Part shown: one piece after another, positions 1 through 5,936 of the stretch
How positions within the stretch are numbered: the first letter of the stretch is position 1
Layout of the letters: each line of letters starts with the position of its first letter
Source: CAVPRW01 sp046727435 [NCBI: bacterium]
GTDB lineage: Bacteria; Tectomicrobia; Entotheonellia; J063
Direction: 5' to 3'
Assembly (NCBI GenBank): GCA_046727435.1
Contig: JBKPCR010000175.1
Location: 1-9,598, forward strand
Length of the DNA: 9,598 nucleotides
The notes under the pieces: model-generated
Database searches by the model: none
Seen by the model: the letters and a program-made list of their open reading frames with translations, nothing else
What the model was told of the DNA's origin: nothing
Translations under genes and position numbers: made by a program

Positions 1-6
1 GGCCAT
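1..6 (-). CDS. Start of an unidentified minus-strand gene (first two codons only)
   Basis: Read on the minus strand, the left edge shows AAGGAGGA (complement of 12-19) followed five bases later by ATG GCC, which then runs out of the window. The Shine-Dalgarno is a near-perfect match at ideal spacing, and a -10-like TATACT lies on the same strand at 63-58, although no good -35 accompanies it. Only Met-Ala can be read, so no function can be given. The gene lies downstream of dppF in the same orientation, about 310 bp away, and the weak promoter hint suggests it may have its own transcript. Confidence 0.45.
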
Positions 7-320
7 AGCTGTCCTCCTTGGTGAGCGTCCAGTGCAATACCTTTATGCAACCCTCCAAGTATACCAGGATTCGGATGTCCGCTCACTTCCCCTCTTTGAT
101 ATGGGTGCACATCACGGTTTTGCCATGCTGTCTGCACGGCACGACATCCCCTCCCCCATCCCAACCTTCCCCCTCGCCGGGGGGAAGGGAACTGGCGGGA
201 GGCGGTTGCCAAAGTCTGACGCCCACCCCTTGGCTCCAGTCAGCCCCCACTCGGCGATCATAATGGTGGTGGTGGTGTTCGCGCGGATGACGTCTGCCTT
301 GAGGAAGGTCCTGGAGGCTG
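7..320. other. Intergenic region downstream of dppF
   Basis: About 310 bp lie between the dppF stop and the ATG of the next minus-strand gene. I see no convincing coding sequence; the open frames here have irregular composition and no ribosome binding site. The region contains a GC-rich hairpin at 165-188, a short GGT run around 264-276, and, close to the next gene, a minus-strand TATACT (63-58) that could be a -10 box without a recognisable -35. Confidence 0.6.
165..188 (-). repeat. GC-rich hairpin downstream of dppF, possible terminator
   Basis: CCTTCCCCC (165-173) pairs perfectly with GGGGGAAGG (180-188) across a six-base loop. It lies about 130 bases beyond the dppF stop on the transcribed strand, so it could end the transporter transcript, but no T-run follows on either strand. 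Its pyrimidine-arm/purine-arm design resembles hairpins at 3298-3327 and 4328-4347, so it may instead be one copy of an interspersed palindromic repeat. Confidence 0.5.
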
Positions 321-1277
321 CTAATACAAATGACATGCAGTGTAATGACCGCTGCTGACCTCTTTCCACACGGGCTCCTGGCTTTGACACTGTGGCATCG
401 CTTGCGGGCAGCGGGGATGGAAGCGACAGCCTGAGGGGGGATTGAGCGGATTGGGCACCTCGCCGGGCAGGATCATACGCTGTCGTCGCAGCGAGGGATG
501 CAAGGGGAGTGCGGCCGACAGCAGCGCCTGCGAGTACGGATGGAGCGGCGCGGTGTAGACCTCGTCGCACGCCCCCGTTTCCACCACTTTGCCAGCATAC
601 ATGACGGTCAGACGGGTGCTCAGATAGCGCGCTGCCGCCAGATCATGAGCGATCATGACGTAGGCCAGCTGTAACCGTTCCTGGAGGCCCTTGAGGAGAT
701 TGAGGATTTGGGCACGAATGGAGACATCGAGGGCCGAGACCGGTTCATCGAGAATGATGAACTTCGGATAGGTGACAAGCGCTCGCGCGATGGCAATGCG
801 TTGGCGTTGGCCGCCACTGAATTCATGCGGATAGAGGGCTGCGCTGTCGCGACTGAGCCCGACTAGGTCCAGGACTTCCGCCACACGCTCACGGATGACG
901 GCACGACTGAGGCCGTCTTCAGGTGGGACAGGTTCGGCGACGATGTTTCCCACGCGCATGCGCGGATTGAGCGAGCTGTAAGGGTCCTGGAACACCGCTT
1001 GCACCGCGCGGCGATAGCGGGCGAGGTCCTGACGGCTAAACGCGCGTACCTCCTGGCCGTCGAAGAGCAGCGAGCCGTCCGTGGGTTGTTCCAGGAGTAA
1101 AAAGAGCCTTGCCAGCGTCGTTTTACCCGACCCCGACTCGCCCACGATACCGAGAGCTTCCCCCTCAGCGACGTGGACATGCACGCCATCCACCGCCTTG
1201 ATCCAGCCTCGCACCTTTCCCACCAACACACCCCTGGCCACCGGAAAATATTTCTTGAGTCCGATCCCTTGCAGCAT
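321..1277 (-). CDS. dppF: Peptide-type ABC transporter ATP-binding protein, DppF/OppF-like
   Basis: One of the two cytoplasmic ATPases that power a PepT-family importer. With the chosen start it is 318 aa, normal for DppF. Visible motifs: Walker A GESGSGKTT (46-54), Q-loop Q97 in FQDPYSSLNP, ABC signature FSGGQRQR (153-160), Walker B FIILDEP (173-179), and H-loop H211. The C-terminal oligopeptide-transporter tail is present, with cysteines C284, C290, C297 and C315. Their spacing (C-x5-C-x6-C-x17-C) is identical to that in the DppD partner and matches the Fe-S-type cysteine motif known in some Dpp/Opp ATPases. I chose ATG at 1277, ten bases after the dppD stop, because GAGGG lies just upstream and family alignment begins there. 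A TTG at 1298 would add seven residues and overlap dppD. It is the last gene of the transporter operon. Substrate (peptide, nickel, opine or sugar-peptide) cannot be told from the sequence. Confidence 0.93.
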   Translation of the reverse strand: MLQGIGLKKYFPVARGVLVGKVRGWIKAVDGVHVHVAEGEALGIVGESGSGKTTLARLFLLLEQPTDGSLLFDGQEVRAFSRQDLARYRRAVQAVFQDPYSSLNPRMRVGNIVAEPVPPEDGLSRAVIRERVAEVLDLVGLSRDSAALYPHEFSGGQRQRIAIARALVTYPKFIILDEPVSALDVSIRAQILNLLKGLQERLQLAYVMIAHDLAAARYLSTRLTVMYAGKVVETGACDEVYTAPLHPYSQALLSAALPLHPSLRRQRMILPGEVPNPLNPPSGCRFHPRCPQAMPQCQSQEPVWKEVSSGHYTACHLY

Positions 1278-1287
1278 CACCGTGCCC

Positions 1288-2274
1288 TCAGGCCTCAATG
1301 GGCGCAGCCACCCAGCACTGCGCCAGATGGCCGGGTTCGATCATCACAGGAGGCGGGTACGCCTCCGTACAGACGGATTGTCGTTTGGCACAGCGCGGGG
1401 CGAAGGGACAGCCCGGGGGAAGGCGTGTCAGGTCCGGAGGCTGTCCGCCGATTTCGATGAGTTGCTGACGCTTCAGCTCAACGCTGGGCAGGCAGCGCAG
1501 CAGTGCCTGTGTGTATGGATGGCTAGGGCTATCGAAGACCTGTGCAGTGCTGCCCATCTCGACGATCTTCCCGGCATACATCACGGCCACCCGATCGGCA
1601 TTGGCCGCCACGATGCCAAAATCGTGCGTGACCAAGATGATCGCCACCCCGGTCTGGGCCTGCACCTCCTTCAGCAAGTCTAGATATTGCGCCTGAATGG
1701 TGACGTCTAAGGATGTCGTCGGCTCATCGGCAATCAACAGGCGTGGCGCGCAGGACATGGCGATGGCGCTGCTGACCCGCTGCCGCATGCCGCCGCTGAG
1801 CTGGTGCGGATAATGCCGCAGCCGTGCCTCGGCCCCGGGAATACGCAGACGTCGCAGCGCTTCCAAGATCCGGTCGCGCAACGCGATGCCGCGCACGCCT
1901 TGATGTAAGCGCACCACCTCGGACACCTGCGTGCCAATGGTCAGCGCGGGGTTCAGGGAGGTCATCGGATCCTGCAACACCATAGCGATCTGCTTGCCCC
2001 GCACCCACCGCATCTCCGCCGGGGTCTTGCGCAAGAGGTCTTCGCCGTCGAACACGACCCGCCCCCCGACAATGCGCCCCGCCGGCTCGGGTACCAGCCG
2101 CACGAGGGAGAGACAGGTCACCGATTTCCCTGACCCCGACTCCCCCACTAGGGCCAACGTCTTGCCGGCATCCAACGTGAAGCTGACCCCATCCACCGCC
2201 TTGACAACGCCTCGGCGGGTAAAAAAGTACGTGTGCAGATCGTCGACCACCAGTAGCGCCGCGGACTCTGGCAT
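1288..2274 (-). CDS. dppD: Peptide-type ABC transporter ATP-binding protein, DppD/OppD-like
   Basis: The second ATPase of the importer, expected to form a heterodimer with DppF under the permeases. It is 328 aa, usual for the family. Motifs: Walker A GESGSGKS (44-51), Q-loop Q101 in [10 protein letters not shown], signature LSGGMRQRV (159-167), Walker B LLIADEP (179-185), D-loop SLD (188-190), and H-loop H217 in VTHD. The C-terminal oligopeptide-transporter domain carries C289, C295, C302 and C320, a likely Fe-S site by family precedent. After the signature the protein reads SSAIAMS where MIAMAL is common; this should not affect catalysis. The ATG at 2274 has GAGGAG six bases upstream. It is separated from dppC by 123 bp holding a palindromic repeat, and followed closely by dppF. 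Confidence 0.94.
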   Translation of the reverse strand: MPESAALLVVDDLHTYFFTRRGVVKAVDGVSFTLDAGKTLALVGESGSGKSVTCLSLVRLVPEPAGRIVGGRVVFDGEDLLRKTPAEMRWVRGKQIAMVLQDPMTSLNPALTIGTQVSEVVRLHQGVRGIALRDRILEALRRLRIPGAEARLRHYPHQLSGGMRQRVSSAIAMSCAPRLLIADEPTTSLDVTIQAQYLDLLKEVQAQTGVAIILVTHDFGIVAANADRVAVMYAGKIVEMGSTAQVFDSPSHPYTQALLRCLPSVELKRQQLIEIGGQPPDLTRLPPGCPFAPRCAKRQSVCTEAYPPPVMIEPGHLAQCWVAAPIEA

Positions 2275-2322
2275 GAGTGCTCCTCGAGAGGGCGATCAGG
2301 GCGTCTGGGCCTCAAGAAAACC

Positions 2323-2390
2323 GTGCTGAGGACTGACGGCGAAGCACTGGATCTTCTCGCCGCTCAGCACTCAGGCCTCAGCACTCAGGC
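2323..2390. repeat. Intergenic palindromic repeat with a 14-bp tandem duplication (dppC-dppD gap)
   Basis: The left arm (2323-2342) contains CTGAGGACTGA followed by CGGCGA. The right arm (2357-2376) carries TCGCCG and CTCAGCACTCAG, so the two arms can fold into an imperfect hairpin. CTCAGCACTCAGGC occurs twice back to back (2363-2376 and 2377-2390). The element begins seven bases after the dppC stop codon, in transcription order. It belongs to the same word family as the elements at 5878-5932 and 7120-7197. Possible roles are mRNA stabilisation between operon genes or a REP-like dispersed element. Confidence 0.7.
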
Positions 2391-2397
2391 CTGTTTT

Positions 2398-3276
2398 CTA
2401 GAGTTGCCGCAGCTTGGGATCCAGGCGATCCCGCAGCCAGTCCCCCAGCAGGTTGACTGCCAACACGGTCAGCAGCATCGCCAGACCTGGAAAGAGCGAG
2501 ATCCACCAAGCGGTCGCCAGGAAACCACGCCCGTCCGCAATCATCAATCCCCAGGCCGGGCTGGGCGGGGGGACCCCGACCCCCAGAAAACTTAATGTAC
2601 CTTCCAGCAAAATCACGTATCCGACCTGCAGCGTGCAGACAACTAGTAACGTCGGCACCACATTGGGGAAGATGTGGCGTGAGATGATCCAGGCGCTGGA
2701 GCGTCCGGCGACGACTGCCAGGGCCACATACTCCTGCTCTTTGATCGCCAACGTCTCCCCCCGTATCTGCCGGGCGAAGCGAGGCCATAACAAGAGCGCG
2801 ATCACCAAGATGACATTGCGGAAGCTCGGCTCCGACACCGCCACCAGCACCACCGCGATCAGAATCGTTGGCAACGACAGGCCGATATCCGTGAGGCGCA
2901 TCAGGATGGCGTCAGTCGCTCCACCGCGATAGCCAGCAATCAGCCCCACCGTCGTGCCCACCGTGCCCGCCACACCAATGGCGATGAGGGAAACGGCCAG
3001 GGAGATGCGCGTGCCATAGATAATCCGGCTCAAGACATCGCGTCCAAAGCGGTCGGTCCCCAGAGGATGCTCCCAGCTGCCACGCTCCATCCAAACTGGC
3101 GGGATCGATTTGCGCATGATGTCCCCCTCCAGGGGGTCGTGGGGAGACAGCTGTGGTGCGAACCACGCGGCGAAAACCAACGCGGCCAAAACGATGGTGG
3201 GGAAGAGGGGCAGTTGTCGACTGCCGGAACGCCAGCGCTGTTTCTTCATCACCGCATCCGCTGTAGCAACGTTCAT
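2398..3276 (-). CDS. dppC: Peptide-type ABC transporter permease, DppC/OppC-like
   Basis: Inner-membrane subunit of the importer, 292 aa. Residues 22-40 form the first membrane segment, followed by the family's periplasmic stretch with the hallmark HPLGTDRFGRDVLSR (70-84), then a BPD_transp_1 core with segments near 92-116, 133-148, 154-165, 207-226 and 257-279. The EAA-type coupling helix that docks on the ATPases is QEYVALAVVAGRSSAWII, with the HIFPN sequence at 201-205. The start is ATG at 3276, with GAGGGA directly upstream at good spacing. A GTG four codons earlier (3288) would place the start inside that ribosome binding site. It follows dppB after an 86-bp gap containing hairpins. Confidence 0.93.
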   Translation of the reverse strand: MNVATADAVMKKQRWRSGSRQLPLFPTIVLAALVFAAWFAPQLSPHDPLEGDIMRKSIPPVWMERGSWEHPLGTDRFGRDVLSRIIYGTRISLAVSLIAIGVAGTVGTTVGLIAGYRGGATDAILMRLTDIGLSLPTILIAVVLVAVSEPSFRNVILVIALLLWPRFARQIRGETLAIKEQEYVALAVVAGRSSAWIISRHIFPNVVPTLLVVCTLQVGYVILLEGTLSFLGVGVPPPSPAWGLMIADGRGFLATAWWISLFPGLAMLLTVLAVNLLGDWLRDRLDPKLRQL

Positions 3277-3297
3277 GACTTCCCTCACCGTGAATCG

Positions 3298-3327
3298 CTC
3301 CCCTTTGCCTCGCCCATTGAGGGGGAG
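3298..3327. repeat. Imperfect GC-rich hairpin in the dppB-dppC gap
   Basis: CTCCCC (3298-3303) pairs with GGGGAG (3322-3327), with a few weaker G-U and A-U pairs extending inward. The design (pyrimidine-rich arm, CTCGCC-like centre, purine-rich arm) resembles the hairpins at 165-188 and 4328-4347. It lies about 20 bases upstream of the dppC start on the transcript and could modulate dppC translation or simply be a dispersed repeat. Confidence 0.4.
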
Positions 3328-3344
3328 AGAATTTAACGCTCACC

Positions 3345-3366
3345 TTGAGCTGCGCCCGTAGCTCAA
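3345..3366 (-). repeat. Inverted repeat overlapping the dppB stop codon
   Basis: TTGAGCT (3345-3351) and AGCTCAA (3360-3366) are perfect complements around an eight-base loop. The second arm contains the dppB TGA stop (3365-3363). In the mRNA this forms a 7-bp stem at the end of dppB. Without a T-run it is not a classical terminator, and the dppC gene follows. It may protect the upstream message or affect termination of translation. Confidence 0.4.
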
Positions 3367-4280
3367 TGCTGGCGAATCCTGGGGTTGAGATAGCTGTATA
3401 GCACGTCTACGAGCAGGTTTGCTGTGAGATACAGGGCACTCAGTACCAATACCCCGGCCTGCACGATGGGATAATCACGCGTGGTGATACTCTCCAGGAT
3501 GAGTCGCCCCAAGCCCGGCCAGGCGAAGACCGTTTCGGTGACGACGGCCCCCCCCAGGAATTGGACGAAGAGCATGACGGCAAAGGTAATGACTGGTAGC
3601 AGGGCATTCTTCAAGCCGTGCTTCCAGAGTACAATTTGCTCATGGAGTCCCTTCAGCCGAGCGAACTTGATGTAATCCGATCCGAGCACCTCGAGCATGC
3701 TCGAGCGCGTCAAGCGCATGATGGCAGCAGAGGTAAAGTAGCCGAGCGTGAAGGCCGGCAGGATCAGATGCTGAGGTCCACCGTAGCCACCGGCCGGCAA
3801 GATGCCGAGTATGACGCCAAACAAGAGAATGAGCATGAGACCGAGCCAGAACGCCGGCATGGATTGTCCGAGGACGGCAAAGACGCGCGCCGCCCCGTCC
3901 AGGATGCCGCCACGGCGCACGGCGGAATAGACACCGATGGGCACGCCGATGGCGATGCTCAGAAACATGGCGACAACACCCAATTCGATGGTGGCCGGGA
4001 GACGCTCCCAGATATGTTCGGTGACCGGTCTGCGCGTCAGGATCGAGGTGCCGAAATCGCCCAGGGCAAGATTTTTCACGTAGATGGCATACTGCCATGG
4101 CAGGGGCTTATCCAGGCCGAGATGGCGGGTGAGGATGTCCAGATCCCGTTGAGTGGCATTGACATCCAGGAGCAGATGCACAGGATTCCCTGAGAGTCGG
4201 GCCAAGACGAACACAATGCTGATCACCACCAGCATGCTCAGGATGGCTTGCAGGACGCGTCCCATGAGGTAGGGTAACAT
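3363..4280 (-). CDS. dppB: Peptide-type ABC transporter permease, DppB/OppB-like
   Basis: First gene of the transporter operon: inner-membrane permease, 305 aa, a standard length. Membrane segments lie near 8-28 (first helix, after the MGRVLQ start typical of the family), 97-119, 134-160, 172-190, 225-250 and 272-294. The large loop after the first helix carries LGLDKPLPWQY and LGDFGTS, both characteristic of DppB. The coupling helix SDYIKFARLKGLHEQIVLW with HGLKNALLP (221-229) is the EAA motif contacting the ATPases. TETVFAWPGLGRL (248-260) is a further family signature. ATG at 4280 is preceded by AAGGGA about ten bases upstream. A strong promoter lies some 400 bases upstream (4684-4712), giving a long leader. 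No binding-protein gene precedes it, unlike many dpp operons; the candidate partner is the divergent fragment at the right end of the window. Confidence 0.94.
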   Translation of the reverse strand: MLPYLMGRVLQAILSMLVVISIVFVLARLSGNPVHLLLDVNATQRDLDILTRHLGLDKPLPWQYAIYVKNLALGDFGTSILTRRPVTEHIWERLPATIELGVVAMFLSIAIGVPIGVYSAVRRGGILDGAARVFAVLGQSMPAFWLGLMLILLFGVILGILPAGGYGGPQHLILPAFTLGYFTSAAIMRLTRSSMLEVLGSDYIKFARLKGLHEQIVLWKHGLKNALLPVITFAVMLFVQFLGGAVVTETVFAWPGLGRLILESITTRDYPIVQAGVLVLSALYLTANLLVDVLYSYLNPRIRQH

Positions 4281-4327
4281 GTGTGATATCCCTTGCTTGG
4301 GCTCTCTTCCTTGAGCAGCGCGACTCC

Positions 4328-4347
4328 TCCTCCCTGGCGGGGGAGGA
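4328..4347. repeat. GC-rich hairpin in the dppB leader
   Basis: TCCTCCC (4328-4334) pairs perfectly with GGGAGGA (4341-4347) across a six-base loop. It lies about 48 bases upstream of the dppB start codon in the predicted 5' untranslated region. It has no T-run. The arm composition resembles the hairpin at 165-188. It could influence dppB expression, but nothing in the sequence proves this. Confidence 0.45.
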
Positions 4348-4375
4348 TTCAGGTCTCCTCTTCAACATTGCTAAC

Positions 4376-4519
4376 TCAGCTGCAACGCCCATCCCATGCA
4401 CTGGTGAGAATCGCCTGGAGCAAGGCCCGTCGGGCACTGCGGGAACCGGATGCGATAGCCATCAGATGAAGGCGCTTAAGGTGATAGCGGGGAGCTGTCC
4501 CGCGGGTGCGGAGGGCCAT
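4376..4519 (-). CDS. Possible 47-aa small ORF in the dppB leader (sORF2)
   Basis: This begins at an ATG whose A is the last base of the TGA ending the small ORF at 4519-4623, giving a TGATG stop-start overlap of the kind that often signals coupled translation. The product would be very basic, with many Arg residues, no membrane segment and no recognisable domain. I do not recognise it, and a random open frame in GC-rich DNA is the main alternative. It ends about 95 bases before dppB. Confidence 0.2.
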   Translation of the reverse strand: MALRTRGTAPRYHLKRLHLMAIASGSRSARRALLQAILTSAWDGRCS

Positions 4520-4623
4520 CAGACGCGCGTTAGAATTTGTGGCCTTAGCAAAAAGCGCGGTCTCACCGGGAGGAATGCTCTGGCGGGAAGCCGCGGCGGA
4601 GAAGGTATCTGCGCTCTATGCAT
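4519..4623 (-). CDS. Possible 34-aa small ORF in the dppB leader (sORF1)
   Basis: ATG at 4623 is preceded on the minus strand by AAGGAG, seven bases upstream, and lies about 60 bases downstream of the -10 box of the predicted dppB promoter. It would therefore be the first ORF on that transcript. The peptide is rich in Pro and Arg (start MHRAQIPSPP), with no known domain. It could be a leader peptide regulating the transporter or a chance ORF. The good ribosome binding site and its position are the only support. Confidence 0.25.
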   Translation of the reverse strand: MHRAQIPSPPRLPARAFLPVRPRFLLRPQILTRV

Positions 4624-4683
4624 GAGGCTGCTCCTTAGCGTTGAGGAAGGAGGTGCGCGCCGCATCGATGGCGAAATGGCCTT

Positions 4684-4712
4684 ATTCTAGCGGGGGTTGG
4701 ATGAGGAGTCAA
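4684..4712 (-). promoter_or_regulatory. Sigma70-type promoter for the dppBCDF operon
   Basis: On the minus strand TTGACT (4712-4707) is followed after exactly 17 bases by TAGAAT (4689-4684): five of six matches to each consensus box with ideal spacing. The -10 block CCCCGC-TAGAAT-A is identical over 13 bases to that of the promoter at 8778-8806, which faces the binding-protein fragment. Transcription would start near 4677, leaving a leader of about 395 bases before dppB. Confidence 0.7.
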
Positions 4713-4738
4713 CTGCTAAGGTTGCAACAGGTGGGCGT

Positions 4739-4760
4739 CACGATCTTGCACGATCTTGCA
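4739..4760. repeat. Short tandem repeat
   Basis: CACGATCTTG occurs twice in direct tandem (4739-4748, 4749-4758) and is followed by CA, the start of a third unit. It lies just upstream of the dppB promoter -35 box, so it could be an operator-like direct repeat with one-helical-turn spacing, or a simple slippage duplication. Confidence 0.45.
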
Positions 4761-4775
4761 GGAAAGGTTAGGGGA

Positions 4776-4804
4776 GGAAGAGGGGCGTGCCCTGCCCCTC
4801 TTCC
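4776..4804 (-). terminator. Strong hairpin after the NHL gene, terminator-like
   Basis: GGAAGAGGGGC (4776-4786) and GCCCCTCTTCC (4794-4804) form a perfect 11-bp stem with a seven-base loop. It lies about 80 bases past the NHL-gene stop on the transcribed strand and about 60 bases upstream of the dppB promoter, where the DUF1800-DUF1501-NHL transcript should end. There is no clear T-run after the stem (TCCCCTAAC follows on the minus strand), so termination may be weak or Rho-assisted. Confidence 0.55.
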
Positions 4805-4886
4805 GTCTGCCCATCAATCATCGCACGCGACCGAAGACTGCACTTGGGATGGCAGAGCGATCGCGTTCATTCCCCCCGCTCCCCCG

Positions 4887-5849
4887 CTAATACACACGGC
4901 GGTAGATCTGCAAGCGGTATCGACAGCTGTCGACGATGTAGATCAAGCCCTCGGCATCAAGCTTGACGGAGATGGGCCCCCACAGAAAACGCTCAACTTC
5001 ACGGTTCTTGGCAGTGGCGCGTTGCTCCATGTAGTCCGGGTTTGAGGGCAAGTACTCCGCGGCCCACTTCGAGAGGCCGGCATCGCCCAGCAGCTTGGCC
5101 TGAAAACTGCCGTCCGGAGCCAACACCTGGACCCGGTTATTGCCCCAGTCGGCGACATACATATAGCCGTCGTGGTCGACGGCGACGCTGCTGGGGCGAT
5201 GGAACTCGCCATCCTCATGACCCGGCGTGCCATAGGCGGCCAGGAATTTTCCAGCAGAGTCGAACTTCTGCACCCGGTCGTTGCGCCAATCGGCCACATA
5301 CACATGGCCGGCGGCGTCAAGGCCGATCCCCCAGGGGAGGTTAAACTGACCGTGCCCTTCTCCTTTCTCCCCCCATGTCAATAAAAACTTGCCGTCTTTG
5401 GTGAATTTCTGGACCCGATTGTTATGATGGTCGACGACATAGAGATGATCCTCGGCATCGAAAACCATGCCCGAGGGGCCGTTCAGCTCGCCGTCGCCGT
5501 CCCCGAGCACCCCCCACTTGCCGAGAAACTGGCCCGTTGGGCTGAACTTCTGAATCCGATGCTCGCTCTCAGAGCTGAGATACACGTCGCCGTCGCGGTC
5601 CACGGCGATGGCGGTGGGCCAGATGAATTGCCCATCGCCGGCACCGTATGATCCAAAATCAGCTCGGTAGTCTCCATTCACCGTGCAGACGGTGACGTGT
5701 GTATTGCGTTGCACGGGGGTGCCGCGGTTGAGGACATATAAGACCCCCTCCCGACCGAAGGCGAAATCGACGGGGAGACTGAAGCCACGACCGGTCTGGG
5801 CTAACAGGCCGATGGTTTGGTGGTAGCGGAATCCGATCTTCGCGCTCAT
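4887..5849 (-). CDS. NHL-repeat beta-propeller protein
   Basis: 320 aa, almost entirely NHL repeats forming a probable six-bladed propeller. Four clear blades lie at 73-111, 120-157, 167-204 and 214-251, each with the pattern P-x(n)-VDxxGxVYVADxxNxRVQKF-DG-F. Examples are HVYVADWRNDRVQKF and YMYVADWGNNRVQV. Degenerate blades lie at about 22-60 and 288-320. An insertion at about 252-287, with polar helical character (SKWAAEYLPSNPDY), interrupts the last blade and may be a specific contact surface. There is no signal peptide or membrane segment, so it looks cytoplasmic. ATG at 5849 has GAGGAGG at close spacing. NHL propellers usually bind proteins, RNA or small ligands, and some family members (peptidyl-alpha-hydroxyglycine lyase type) are enzymes, but I see no basis for an enzymatic claim. 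It is the last gene of the DUF1800-DUF1501-NHL unit and is followed by a terminator-like hairpin. Being next to DUF1501/DUF1800 suggests a shared, unknown task. Confidence 0.9.
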   Translation of the reverse strand: MSAKIGFRYHQTIGLLAQTGRGFSLPVDFAFGREGVLYVLNRGTPVQRNTHVTVCTVNGDYRADFGSYGAGDGQFIWPTAIAVDRDGDVYLSSESEHRIQKFSPTGQFLGKWGVLGDGDGELNGPSGMVFDAEDHLYVVDHHNNRVQKFTKDGKFLLTWGEKGEGHGQFNLPWGIGLDAAGHVYVADWRNDRVQKFDSAGKFLAAYGTPGHEDGEFHRPSSVAVDHDGYMYVADWGNNRVQVLAPDGSFQAKLLGDAGLSKWAAEYLPSNPDYMEQRATAKNREVERFLWGPISVKLDAEGLIYIVDSCRYRLQIYRRVY

Positions 5850-5877
5850 CGCATCCTCCTCAAGAGCAGTGCGACGC

Positions 5878-5932
5878 GCTGAGCGCCGAGGACCGAGCCA
5901 GAGTACGCATGGCTCAGTCCCGACGACTCAGC
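5878..5932. repeat. Intergenic palindromic repeat (DUF1501-NHL gap)
   Basis: Two 22-base arms (5878-5899 and 5911-5932) surround an 11-base loop. GCTGAG pairs with CTCAGC, GGAC with GTCC, and GAGCC with GGCTC, separated by a six-base internal mismatch and one mispair. It starts four bases after the DUF1501 stop codon and ends about 28 bases before the NHL start. It uses the same CTGAG/GGAC words as the elements at 2323-2390 and 7120-7197. Confidence 0.7.
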
Positions 5933-5936
5933 ATTT

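Noticed and set aside
1278-1298. TTG start for dppF that overlaps the dppD stop
   Set aside because: ATG at 1277 has a GAGGG ribosome binding site upstream, and family alignment begins there; the extra seven residues have no counterpart in homologues.
1081-1683. 200-codon plus-strand open frame spanning the dppD-dppF junction
   Set aside because: It is antisense to two clear ATPase genes and has no domain of its own; it is a codon-bias shadow.
2323-2390. CRISPR array
   Set aside because: There are only two adjacent 14-bp units without spacers; the structure is a palindromic repeat with a tandem duplication.
3277-3288. GTG start for dppC, four codons upstream of the ATG
   Set aside because: The GAGGGA that serves as ribosome binding site for the ATG at 3276 lies inside this extension.
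3352-3400. tRNA-like 5' end (GCGCCCGTAGCTCA) at the end of dppB
   Set aside because: The first 14 bases resemble a tRNA acceptor and D-stem, but no complementary D arm, anticodon arm, T loop or matching 3' acceptor follows, and most of it lies inside the dppB coding sequence.
4283-4690. 135-codon plus-strand open frame in the gap before dppB
   Set aside because: It has no Shine-Dalgarno, irregular composition and no domain, and it runs opposite to the strong minus-strand promoter that lies at its far end.
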